In this document: positions 55,070 to 63,116 of the stretch, one piece after another
Position numbering within the stretch: position 1 is the stretch's first letter
How the letters are laid out: every line of letters begins with the position of its first letter
Assembly: GCA_022825675.1 (NCBI GenBank)
Contig: JAJDWK010000032.1
Span: 62,001-126,000, forward strand
Length of the DNA stretch: 64,000 nt
Source of the DNA: Anaerolineae bacterium
GTDB lineage: Bacteria > Chloroflexota > Anaerolineae > Aggregatilineales > Phototrophicaceae
Reading direction: 5' to 3'
Notes under the pieces: generated by a model
Databases searched by the model: none
The model's input: the letters and a program-made list of their open reading frames with translations, nothing else
What the model was told of the DNA's origin: nothing
Made by a program: the position numbers and the translations under genes

Positions 55070-55918
55070 TTGAGACCGCTCGGGCGGAACCGCCGCCTGC
55101 TATATTTGATGTTTGCGCTGGGCTTATGCGGGCTGCTGGCGCTGTTAAGCATCGCCGGCATCTTGTCGCCCGTAGAAAGCGCGGTCGCCGCCCCCTTAAA
55201 CGGGCTCTCGGGATTATTTACGCGGGTGTCGCTTTCGATTGATGCCGCTTTGGATGAGCTGAACAATTTGGGCGCTTTGCGCGCGCGCATCGCCGACCTG
55301 GAAGAACAGTTGGCATCGCGGCAGATAGAGTTAATCCGACTGCGGGAAGAGGCGAGCGACTATGACCGGCTCATCGATTTGTTCTCGTACACAACCAGCC
55401 TGGAAAACCAGGAGTTCCTGCCGGCGGATGTCATCGCGGCGGAGCTGACGGGCATAGCACGCACGATAGTCATCAATCGCGGCACCCGGGACGGCATCGC
55501 CGTTGGCATGCCAGTATCGACCGATTTGGGATTGGTCGGACGGGTGACGCGGGTCAGCGCCAATGCGTCGCAGGTACAGCTGATAAACGATGAGAACAGC
55601 GCCGTCAGCGCCCGCTTGCAGGCGACGCGCGCCCAAGGCAGCATCATCGGGCAGGCTTCCGGCGTCTTGCGCCTGACCATGGTGGACCTGGACGAAGAAA
55701 TCCGCCAAGGCGACTTGGTGATAAGCTCTGGCTTGGGCGGGAACTTCCCCGCTGACATTGTAATCGGGCAAGTTACGAGCGTGCGCCAATTTGAATTTGA
55801 GCTGTTTCAAGAAGCGGAAGTCCGCAGTTTGATTGACCTTGAAGCGCTGGATGTGGTGCTGGTCATCACCAGCTTTGAGCCTATTGACCTTTCGATATTT
55901 GAAGAGGATGGCGGCTGA
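55070..55918 (+). CDS. mreC: Rod shape-determining protein MreC
   Basis: 282 residues from TTG 55070, with GAGG at 8 bases; TTG 55064 is an alternative. A cytoplasmic basic stretch, one membrane helix (LLYLMFALGLCGLLALLS), a coiled coil near 60-105 (LRARIADLEEQLASRQIEL), then the beta domain pair with RTIVINRGTRDGIAVGMPV and SVISSGLGG-type loop (IRQGDLVISSGLGGNFPADI). Scaffold that links MreB to the PBP2/RodA synthase. A weak extra promoter (TTGACG-19-GATAGT with TGn, 55005-55035) may lie just before it. Confidence 0.92.
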   Translation: MRPLGRNRRLLYLMFALGLCGLLALLSIAGILSPVESAVAAPLNGLSGLFTRVSLSIDAALDELNNLGALRARIADLEEQLASRQIELIRLREEASDYDRLIDLFSYTTSLENQEFLPADVIAAELTGIARTIVINRGTRDGIAVGMPVSTDLGLVGRVTRVSANASQVQLINDENSAVSARLQATRAQGSIIGQASGVLRLTMVDLDEEIRQGDLVISSGLGGNFPADIVIGQVTSVRQFEFELFQEAEVRSLIDLEALDVVLVITSFEPIDLSIFEEDGG

Positions 55919-55919
55919 A

Positions 55920-56507
55920 ATGGGGCGCGCGCTCTCCATCCCGATTTTGGGGCTGCTGGCAGCGCTCTCCGCCAGCATCCTCCCGCAGCTAAGCGCTCTC
56001 GGGATTTCGGTGCTGGCGGAATTTGCGCCCGTATTCGCGGGCGCGCGCGGGCAAGTGAGCGTCATCTTGCTGGTGGTAATGTGCTGGGCAGTGCGGGCGG
56101 ATGTGCCGGAAACTTTGCTCTGGGCATTTGTCGGCGGGCTGATGCTGGATATATTTTCGCTCTTGCCATTAGGCGCGAGTTCGGCGGCGCTGGCGCTGCT
56201 GGCATATTTTGTCAACAGCGTGACGCGGCAATTATCGCGGGCGCGCATCGTCTTTTTGCTTCTGTTCACGCCGGTCGCCACCGCCGCCTTCACAGCATAT
56301 ACCTTGCTTTGGCTGGCGCTGCTGGGCAATTCCTACGATACCTTGCTGGTCTTGCAGCTGCATCTGCTGCCGACGATTCTATTTAATTTGCTGGCGCTGC
56401 CGCTGATATACGCGCTGACGCGCCTGCTGCAGCGCCGCTTGCAAGGCGGCTTGCAAATCGCGCCCCAGAGCTTGTCCCCCGCCGGCGCATCGGGAGCTGA
56501 ATTGTGA
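55920..56507 (+). CDS. mreD: Rod shape-determining protein MreD
   Basis: 195 residues from ATG 55920, one base after the mreC stop; ATG 55908 overlapping mreC is the alternative. Five to six membrane helices. The family pattern is TLLWAFVGGLMLDIFSLLPL and then GASSAALALLAYFVNSVTRQ near 65-105. It works with MreC in the elongasome. The stop TGA overlaps the GTG of the PBP2 gene, so translation is coupled. Confidence 0.88.
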   Translation: MGRALSIPILGLLAALSASILPQLSALGISVLAEFAPVFAGARGQVSVILLVVMCWAVRADVPETLLWAFVGGLMLDIFSLLPLGASSAALALLAYFVNSVTRQLSRARIVFLLLFTPVATAAFTAYTLLWLALLGNSYDTLLVLQLHLLPTILFNLLALPLIYALTRLLQRRLQGGLQIAPQSLSPAGASGAEL

Positions 56508-58810
56508 AAGCGGGCCGGCTCTACCCTTTCCAATCCTGGCGCTTGACCTTTTTCCAGGCGGTGATATTTGCCGTTTTTCTGCTCTTCGGCATCCGCATGT
56601 ACGAATTGCAGGTGCTGCGTCAAAGCGCCTTCCAGGCAAGCGCTGACGACAACCGTTTTGATGAAGTGCTGCTGCCGGCGCGGCGCGGCGCCATCTTCGA
56701 CCGCAACGATACCCGCCTCGCTTTTAATGTGCCCGCCTTTAATGTAACCATCATCCCGGCGCAGCTACCGGCTGATGAAGAAGAGGAGCTGGCGGTATTC
56801 AATCGGCTGTCGGCTTTGGTGGGCGTGCCGCCAACGCGGGAAATCGCGGCGCAGGCGGGCGCATTCACGCGCAGCATCCAGGATTTTGTTGAGGAAGGGG
56901 AAGGCATCGCGCCGTTTAATCCCGTAACAATCGCCGTTGATGTGCCGCAGTTGGTGGCGATGCAAATCCTGGAAGAGCGCATTTATATGCAGGGCGTGGA
57001 CATCGACACCGTTGCCGTGCGCGAATACCCTACTGGTGCCTTGACCACGCATATCATTGGCTATATGGGACCCGTCCCGGCCGAGCAGGAAGCCGAATTG
57101 CGGGCGCAGGGCTATGACCCCGCGTTCGACCGCATCGGCTACGAGGGGGTCGAACGTTATTTGGAAAATCGCCTGTCGGGCATACGCGGCCGAGTCATCA
57201 ACGAAGTTGATGTCGCCCGCGAGGTAATCCGAGTTGTGCAACAGGTTGACCCCGTGCCCGGGCAGAATGTGCGCCTGACAATCGACACCAACCTGCAAGC
57301 ATTCGCCCAGCGCGCGCTGATTGACCAGTTGGAAGAACTCAACAGCGCTGCCGGGCGCACCATCTCCCAGCGCGGCGTCGTCATCGCCATGGACCCGCGC
57401 ACGGGCGAGGTGCTGGCGCTTGTCAGCTACCCCAGCTATGACAATTCCCGTTTTGCCCGCGCCATTGATGGCGAATACTTCTTCGAAATCGCCGCTGACC
57501 CCTTGCGCCCGCTGGTGGACAACACGATTAAGAGCAAATATCCGCCGGGCTCGGTTTGGAAGATAATCACCGCGGCGGCGGTCTTGGAAGAAAATGTCAT
57601 TGACCCGAATACATTTCTGCTGGATGAGGGGCAGATACTGGTGGAGAACCGCTATGCGCCCAATGACCGCGCCGCATCCCAGCGTTTTGTCTGCTGGCTG
57701 CGCACGGGGCATGGGCTCGTTGATATGACGCGCGGCATCGCCTGGAGCTGTGATGTATATTTCTATCAGATAGGCGGTGGCAACCCAAATTTGTCCGCGC
57801 TCACGATCCGCCCGGGCGGCTTGGGCATCGACGACCTCTTCCGCTATGGCACCGCTTTTGGCATCGGCAGCGAGCTGGGCATAGAGCTGCCATTCGAGAA
57901 CCCCAACCGCATGCCTGACCCGGATTGGAAACGGCGCAACGAAGGCGAAAGCTGGTCGACTGGCGATACTTACAACGCCGCCTTTGGGCAGGGTTATGTC
58001 AATGTGACGCCATTGCAGCTGATAAACTCGGTGGCGGCAAGCATCAATGGCGGCGTATTGTATCAGCCGACGATTGTGCGCGAATTCCTCGACGAAGAAC
58101 GACAAATCATCGACGCCTTCGCGCCTAAAGTTTTGCGCACCATCAACCGCGAGCTTTTGGGGGCGGGCGAAGAACTGACTTTGCTGCTGCTGGAAGACAT
58201 GCTGATGAAAGGTCCCGCCAGCCTGGCCTGCGTCTGTGAGCCGAACTCGCAATGGTACGCGCCCAGCCGCTGTGACCCGCAAGGCTATCGAAACACCGCT
58301 GACCTCAACCCGGATCCAACCGTGGAAGACCTGCACAGCTACCGCATACATATCCCTTTGAATTACAGCTTCAACGGTTCTGTCTGCCAGCCAGTGCGCT
58401 TCCGCGCCCCCGGCGAGCCTTACATCCCGCCATTTGTTTCGGCGAAATCGCTGGACCTTGTGCGCGAGGGCATGCGCGCCGCAGTGGTGGCGGAAGGCGG
58501 GACAGCGCAGCCAGCTGCCCTGCCCTTCGTCGAGGTGGCGGGCAAAACCGGCACGGCGGAATATTGTGATGATCACGCCTGGGCGCGCAATCTTTGTGTG
58601 CCGGGGCAATGGCCCGCCCACGCCTGGTACACGGGTTACGCGCCGTATGACGCTCCCGAAATCATCATTCTCGCATTCGTCTATAATGGCGGCGAGGGCT
58701 CACAGGTGGCTTTGCCGATTGTGCGCAAGACTATGGAAGAGTATTTCCGCTTGAAAGACGAGCGCGCTGCCGCGCCGCGCCCACTCGCAGACGCGGCAGC
58801 CGGAGGCTAA
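56504..58810 (+). CDS. mrdA: Penicillin-binding protein 2 (class B transpeptidase), cysteine-rich
   Basis: 768 residues from GTG 56504. N-terminal anchor (LTFFQAVIFAVFLLFGIRM) and PBP dimer domain. The transpeptidase motifs are PPGSVWK with catalytic Ser350 and Lys353, the SxN position as Ser-Cys-Asp (415-417, as in many PBP2s) and AGKTGTAEY with Lys681. It crosslinks peptidoglycan during elongation with RodA. An inserted loop of about 70 residues before the KTG box (about 570-640) has four cysteines, and two more follow the KTG box, making eight near the active site. It is overlapped by mreD and followed at one base by a membrane protein gene. Confidence 0.94.
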   Translation: MKAGRLYPFQSWRLTFFQAVIFAVFLLFGIRMYELQVLRQSAFQASADDNRFDEVLLPARRGAIFDRNDTRLAFNVPAFNVTIIPAQLPADEEEELAVFNRLSALVGVPPTREIAAQAGAFTRSIQDFVEEGEGIAPFNPVTIAVDVPQLVAMQILEERIYMQGVDIDTVAVREYPTGALTTHIIGYMGPVPAEQEAELRAQGYDPAFDRIGYEGVERYLENRLSGIRGRVINEVDVAREVIRVVQQVDPVPGQNVRLTIDTNLQAFAQRALIDQLEELNSAAGRTISQRGVVIAMDPRTGEVLALVSYPSYDNSRFARAIDGEYFFEIAADPLRPLVDNTIKSKYPPGSVWKIITAAAVLEENVIDPNTFLLDEGQILVENRYAPNDRAASQRFVCWLRTGHGLVDMTRGIAWSCDVYFYQIGGGNPNLSALTIRPGGLGIDDLFRYGTAFGIGSELGIELPFENPNRMPDPDWKRRNEGESWSTGDTYNAAFGQGYVNVTPLQLINSVAASINGGVLYQPTIVREFLDEERQIIDAFAPKVLRTINRELLGAGEELTLLLLEDMLMKGPASLACVCEPNSQWYAPSRCDPQGYRNTADLNPDPTVEDLHSYRIHIPLNYSFNGSVCQPVRFRAPGEPYIPPFVSAKSLDLVREGMRAAVVAEGGTAQPAALPFVEVAGKTGTAEYCDDHAWARNLCVPGQWPAHAWYTGYAPYDAPEIIILAFVYNGGEGSQVALPIVRKTMEEYFRLKDERAAAPRPLADAAAGG

Positions 58811-58811
58811 C

Positions 58812-59909
58812 ATGCCGTCCCTAAGCGCGCGGCAGCGGCGGCTGATACGCCAATGGAGCCCGGCTTGCATCGCCGCTGGCGCTGCCTGGCTCCTGTTCCT
58901 TATTGTGGGCGAGACGCCGCTGACGCGGGCAGCGGGCATGGCGCTGGCAATCCTGGGCGTAACCGCCAGCATGCGTCAAATGGGCTTTGTCGCATCCATC
59001 GCCGGCGGTTTGACCCTGGCGCTCTGCCCGGTGTTTTGGTCGCAGACGGGCGGCGGGACCGAGTCGCCGCTGCTCTATGTCATCGCGGCGGCGGCGCCAG
59101 CAGCCGCCATGCTCATCGCCGCATTTGCCTTCAAACGCAATGATTGGAGCATCGCCGCCGGCATCGCGGTATTCCTGCTCATATTCTGGAGCCAAATTGG
59201 CACTTCACAGAGCCTGCGGCTTACGGGGCTGGTTACCTCCTGGCTGCTTTTCTTGCAGATAGACATGATACTGCTGACGAATCCGCGCCCGGGGGTCAAA
59301 CCGGCAAAAGCGCCAAAAAGCTGGCAGCCTTTGGGCTTGCTGCTGCTCTTGCTCATCGGCATTGTCAACGACCCGCTGGCGACATTGTTCGCCCCCGCGA
59401 TAGTCCTAGCGCTCTTCCTGTCTTATGCCAAACTGCCGCGCTGGTATTGGCTCGCTCTGTGGGCGAGCAGCGTTTTTGGGCTGGCGCTGTTGGCGCGCCA
59501 GTATCTGCTGCTGCAACCGGCGCTATTGGATTTCTGGGGCTGGCGGGAAGCGCTGCGCTGGATCGACCTCGGCGGCTTGGTGGTGGCGCAATTCGGCATC
59601 ATCGGCATCGCTCTGGGCTTGATCGGCTTGGCGCGTTTGTCCCGCTGGTATCCGCCGCTGGGCACAATTACCATGATTGCCTACGCGGCTTATATCTTTT
59701 TCGGGCTGGTATACTTGGGGGAGCGGCGTGATATTTTGCTGGCGCCATTGCTGATTATTCAAGTAATTTGGATGACCTACGCGGTAAATTCGCTGGGACA
59801 ATGGGTCAACAAATCGCTGAGAAACGAAGCCGGCTTGTGGATTCATCTTGTGTCCGCCCTATACTTTATCTTGCCAGCGCTTATGCTATTGGGCATCCTG
59901 CAAGCCTAG
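58812..59909 (+). CDS. Unknown polytopic membrane protein in the shape operon
   Basis: 365 residues with about ten membrane helices and few charged loops. No family is recognised. The order is a basic N-terminus (MPSLSARQRRLIRQW), helices from 15 on, a short basic loop near 155-170 (NPRPGVKPAKAPKSW), then five or more helices to the end. It starts one base after the PBP2 stop, so it is co-translated with it, and it precedes minC by 85 bases. The position suggests an accessory role in wall synthesis or lipid carrier handling, but that is only context. Confidence 0.7.
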   Translation: MPSLSARQRRLIRQWSPACIAAGAAWLLFLIVGETPLTRAAGMALAILGVTASMRQMGFVASIAGGLTLALCPVFWSQTGGGTESPLLYVIAAAAPAAAMLIAAFAFKRNDWSIAAGIAVFLLIFWSQIGTSQSLRLTGLVTSWLLFLQIDMILLTNPRPGVKPAKAPKSWQPLGLLLLLLIGIVNDPLATLFAPAIVLALFLSYAKLPRWYWLALWASSVFGLALLARQYLLLQPALLDFWGWREALRWIDLGGLVVAQFGIIGIALGLIGLARLSRWYPPLGTITMIAYAAYIFFGLVYLGERRDILLAPLLIIQVIWMTYAVNSLGQWVNKSLRNEAGLWIHLVSALYFILPALMLLGILQA

Positions 59910-59994
59910 CTGCCGCATTGCGTCGGGCAGCTCGGCAAGCGAGGGCGCATCAGAACCACTATACATGGCGCGGCATTAGCGGATTCTAAGGACC

Positions 59995-60708
59995 ATGCGC
60001 GACGATCCATTTTCGATTAAAGGCAGCAACGATGGCTTGCTGCTGTCGATCGACACGAGCGAAAGCTGGCAGACAGTAACGCGCGCCTTGGCAGATAAAC
60101 TCGATGCGCGCAAGCAGGCTTTCGCTGGCGCCATCTTCAAAGTTGAGCTCTGGGAGCGGACGGTAGCCAAATCCGAACTGCGCACATTGCGGGCGATACT
60201 GGAGCGGCGCGGGGTCACGCTCTCGCTGGTGCGCAGCGCCAGCGAAAGCTCGCTCGAAGCCGCCAAGGCATTAGACCTGCCAACAGAATTGAGCAAGCGG
60301 CGACAGGCGCGGCGCAGACGGGCAAAATCCTCGCCGAAGACGGTATTGCGCAAAATGGCGCTGGGCAACTCGGAAGAAGCGGGCAGCCCGGGCATCATGT
60401 TCCGCCGCACTTTACGCTCGGGCAGGACGATTCACAGCGACGGGCATGCTATCGTATTCGGCGATGTGAACCCGGGCGCGGAGGTCAGCGCTGTCGGCGA
60501 TATTGTGGTTTGGGGCAGCTTGCGCGGGGTGGCGCATGCGGGCAGCGCCGGCGATGAAACCGCCGTCGTCTGCGCCCTGGAGATGCGCCCGAGCCAATTG
60601 AAAATCGCCGGGCTCACGCTTAGCCAAGACAGCGCAAAGCATCAGCAGCGCCGCCCGGCAATCGCGCGGATACACGACCAGAAAATCATCGTAAAAGCCG
60701 GGGACTGA
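59995..60708 (+). CDS. minC: Septum site-determining protein MinC
   Basis: 237 residues. The N-terminal MinC_N domain (about 1-105; WQTVTRALADKLDARKQAFA and ELRTLRAILERRGVTL) blocks FtsZ. A basic linker (SKRRQARRRRAK) follows. The C-terminal beta-helix (about 130-235) carries RTLRSGRTIHSDGHAIVFGD, VNPGAEVSAVGDIVVWGSLR and GVAHAG, the MinD-binding and dimerisation half. It starts the minCDE set; the gap to minD is 18 bases. Confidence 0.93.
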   Translation: MRDDPFSIKGSNDGLLLSIDTSESWQTVTRALADKLDARKQAFAGAIFKVELWERTVAKSELRTLRAILERRGVTLSLVRSASESSLEAAKALDLPTELSKRRQARRRRAKSSPKTVLRKMALGNSEEAGSPGIMFRRTLRSGRTIHSDGHAIVFGDVNPGAEVSAVGDIVVWGSLRGVAHAGSAGDETAVVCALEMRPSQLKIAGLTLSQDSAKHQQRRPAIARIHDQKIIVKAGD

Positions 60709-60726
60709 AGCGTGAAAGGACATTCG

Positions 60727-61524
60727 ATGGCAGGCAGAGTAATCACGATTACCTCCGGCAAGGGCGGCGTCGGCAAAACAACCGCGACCGCCAATATCGG
60801 CATAGCGCTAGCCAGTCAAGGCAAGCGTGTTGTCGTCATCGACGCGGACATCGGCTTGCGCAACCTCGATGTGATTATGGGGCTGGAAAACCGGATCGTG
60901 TACGACTTGGTGGACCTTGTTGAGGGCAGCTGCCAATTGCGGCAAGCCATGATTAAACACAAGAAGTTTAACAGCCTTTTTTTGATCCCCGCCGCGCAAA
61001 CCCGCGACAAGATGGCGGTCAGCCCCGATGACATGGTCGCGCTGACCGACGAGCTGCGCCAGGATTGCGACTATATCCTCATCGATTCCCCCGCTGGCAT
61101 CGAGCGCGGCTTCCGCAATGCGTTGGAGCCAGCCGACGAGGTGCTGATTGTAACCAACCCGGAAGTCTCCGCCGTGCGCGATGCTGACCGCATCATCGGC
61201 TTGATTGAAGCGGCGGACAAAGGACCGGGCAAATTACTCCTCAACCGGCTCAAGATTGACATGGTGAACAAAGGCGAGATGCTATCTTCTGATGATGTTT
61301 ATGACATCCTCGGGCTGGAGATTGTTGGCATCATCCCGGAAGATGAGCTGGTGCTTTCCGCTTCCAACAGCGGCATCCCCGTCTCGCTGAATTTGGATTC
61401 GAAAGCGGGCATGGCATTTAACAATGTCGCTCGCCGAATGCTGGGCGAAGATCTGCCTTTTATGAAGCTCGATGCCAAGCCTGGGCTGCTGCGCCGCCTG
61501 GCGCAATTTTTCGGCGGGAATTAG
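60727..61524 (+). CDS. minD: Septum site-determining protein MinD
   Basis: 265 residues from ATG 60727, with AAAGGA 6 bases upstream; GTG 60712 is an in-frame alternative. Deviant Walker A is TSGKGGVGKTTATANIG, then DADIGLRNLDVIMGLE (A'), YILIDSPAGIERG (switch II) and TNPEVSAVRDADRIIG. The last residues PGLLRRLAQFF form the amphipathic membrane-targeting helix. ATP-dependent membrane ATPase that recruits MinC and oscillates or is positioned by MinE. Confidence 0.96.
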   Translation: MAGRVITITSGKGGVGKTTATANIGIALASQGKRVVVIDADIGLRNLDVIMGLENRIVYDLVDLVEGSCQLRQAMIKHKKFNSLFLIPAAQTRDKMAVSPDDMVALTDELRQDCDYILIDSPAGIERGFRNALEPADEVLIVTNPEVSAVRDADRIIGLIEAADKGPGKLLLNRLKIDMVNKGEMLSSDDVYDILGLEIVGIIPEDELVLSASNSGIPVSLNLDSKAGMAFNNVARRMLGEDLPFMKLDAKPGLLRRLAQFFGGN

Positions 61525-61580
61525 GCTGCTTGGGGATTTTGCAGGGAACCGCTCTATTCGTCTCAGCAAAGGATAACACA

Positions 61581-61910
61581 ATGACCAGCCTGCTCAACCG
61601 CATATTTGGAAGACGAAACAAAGGCAGCGGCGCAACCGCCAAAAGCCGGCTGCGCTTTGTGCTGCATCACGACCGCATCAACTTGCCGCCCGAGCGCATG
61701 GAGATGATGAAACGCGAGATTCTCGAGGTTATCATCAAATACCTGGTGGTCGATAAGGAGCGCGTTGAGATTGATTTGCAGCAGCGTGACCGCAGCCACA
61801 GCAAACTGGTGGCGGAACTTCCGACCGCGCCCGGGCAGGGCTCGCCGCTGCGCGCGCAAATGGCGGCGAAAGCCGCTTCCCCTGATGCGATGGACGCGAA
61901 CAGCGCCTGA
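61581..61910 (+). CDS. minE: Cell division topological specificity factor MinE
   Basis: 109 residues from ATG 61581, with AAAGGA about 7 bases upstream. It begins MTSLLNRIFGRRNKG, the amphipathic membrane-binding helix, then AKSRLRFVLHHDRINLPP (anti-MinCD) and MKREILEVIIKYLVVDKERV (topological specificity). The last 35 residues are an A/S/P-rich tail that is longer than usual. It displaces MinC from MinD and stimulates its ATPase. It completes the MinCDE set. Confidence 0.93.
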   Translation: MTSLLNRIFGRRNKGSGATAKSRLRFVLHHDRINLPPERMEMMKREILEVIIKYLVVDKERVEIDLQQRDRSHSKLVAELPTAPGQGSPLRAQMAAKAASPDAMDANSA

Positions 61911-61972
61911 TATTATGACAGCACAATGGTGGGATCAATGACTGAACCGATACCAGAGCGCGGGTTGTAACC

Positions 61973-63076
61973 ATGAGCAGCGGCACAGGAATGTGGCGGC
62001 GCTTCGATTTTGTCTTGTTCGCCAGCACCTTGGTGCTGGTTGTATTTGGCATTTTGATGATAGACAGCGCCACCCAGGACGCGATTGATGATGACATCAT
62101 CCAGCGTGTGCCTGACCAAATCAACTTCGCCATGATTGGCATCGGTGCCCTGCTGGTGATGACCACGCTCGACTATCGCCTTTTGGGCGGCTTGAGCCAT
62201 TGGCTCTATGGCGGCATGGTCATTCTATTGCTGATGGTTGCGCTATTTGGCGTGCAAGGCGCGGGCGGCGCTACCCGCTGGATCAATCTGGGCATTCGCA
62301 TTCAGCCTTCAGAAATCGGCAAAATAATCGTGATTATCACGCTGTCGCAGTATGTCGCGGGCCGCTATCTCGAGCTGGGCAAGCTCTCGACAGTATTCGG
62401 CACAATGCTGCATATAGCGCTGCCGGTGGGGCTCATATTTTTTCAGCCTGATTTGGGCACAACAATTGTATTCCTCTTTATATGGGCGGTTATCTTGTGG
62501 TCGGCAGGCTTGCGCTTGCGCCACATCGCCTTGTTCATCACAGTCGGCGCGGTGCTTTTGACCATCGCCTATCCCTTGTTGCGCCCCTATCAGCGGCTGC
62601 GCGTCGAGACCTTTCTCAACCCCGATACCGAGTCCGATGCCTATTACAACATTAACCAGGCATTAATCAGCATTGGTTCCGGCGGCATTTTGGGCAAGGG
62701 CTATTATGTCGGCTCGCAGAATACCGGGCGTTTCCTGCGCGTGCGCCACACCGATTTTATTTTCAGCGTCATCGCGCATGAATTTGGCATGGCGGGCGGC
62801 GTGGCGGTGCTGGGCATGTTTGCCCTAGTGCTCTCCCGCATTTTGAAAGGCGCGCGCGAGGCGAGCGACCCGCTCGGCAGTATGATCTGTTACGGCGTCG
62901 CCGCCATGATATTCTTCCAAACGACAGTGTCTATCGGCATGAACTTAAACCTGATGCCAGTAACCGGCTTGACCTTGCCGCTGATCAGCTCTGGCGGCAC
63001 TTCCCTGCTGTTTACCATGGCGGGCATCGGCTTGGTGCAAAGCGTCATCGTGCGCCGCCGCCGTTTGAACGCTTAA
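61973..63076 (+). CDS. rodA: SEDS peptidoglycan polymerase RodA
   Basis: 367 residues, about ten membrane helices. SEDS features are GATRWINLGIRIQPSEIGKI near 100-119, FFQPDLGTTIVFLFIW near 160-175 (with the catalytic-region Asp), the outer loop with YYNINQALISIGSGGILGKG and HTDFIFSVIAHEFGMAGG, and GLTLPLISSGGTSLL near 340. It polymerises lipid II with PBP2. RodA is favoured over FtsW by the nearby mre/mrd genes. No clear ribosome site precedes ATG 61973. Confidence 0.9.
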   Translation: MSSGTGMWRRFDFVLFASTLVLVVFGILMIDSATQDAIDDDIIQRVPDQINFAMIGIGALLVMTTLDYRLLGGLSHWLYGGMVILLLMVALFGVQGAGGATRWINLGIRIQPSEIGKIIVIITLSQYVAGRYLELGKLSTVFGTMLHIALPVGLIFFQPDLGTTIVFLFIWAVILWSAGLRLRHIALFITVGAVLLTIAYPLLRPYQRLRVETFLNPDTESDAYYNINQALISIGSGGILGKGYYVGSQNTGRFLRVRHTDFIFSVIAHEFGMAGGVAVLGMFALVLSRILKGAREASDPLGSMICYGVAAMIFFQTTVSIGMNLNLMPVTGLTLPLISSGGTSLLFTMAGIGLVQSVIVRRRRLNA

Positions 63077-63116
63077 TTCCCGTGAAGCGCCAAATCCTAT
63101 AAACACATAAGGAGCG

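Noticed and set aside
54022..55290. 422-codon minus-strand frame opposite mreB/mreC
   Set aside because: Opposite two well-supported genes, low-complexity composition, no ribosome site.
56765..58621. 618-codon open frame on the minus strand opposite PBP2
   Set aside because: It is antisense to an intact class B PBP with all active-site motifs; its translation is rich in R, H, Q and A with no family pattern, as expected from GC-biased codon shadowing.
59908..59932. Hairpin AGCTGCC/GGCAGCT as terminator before minC
   Set aside because: Only 7 bp with an 11-base loop, no T-tract, and overlapping the upstream stop codon.
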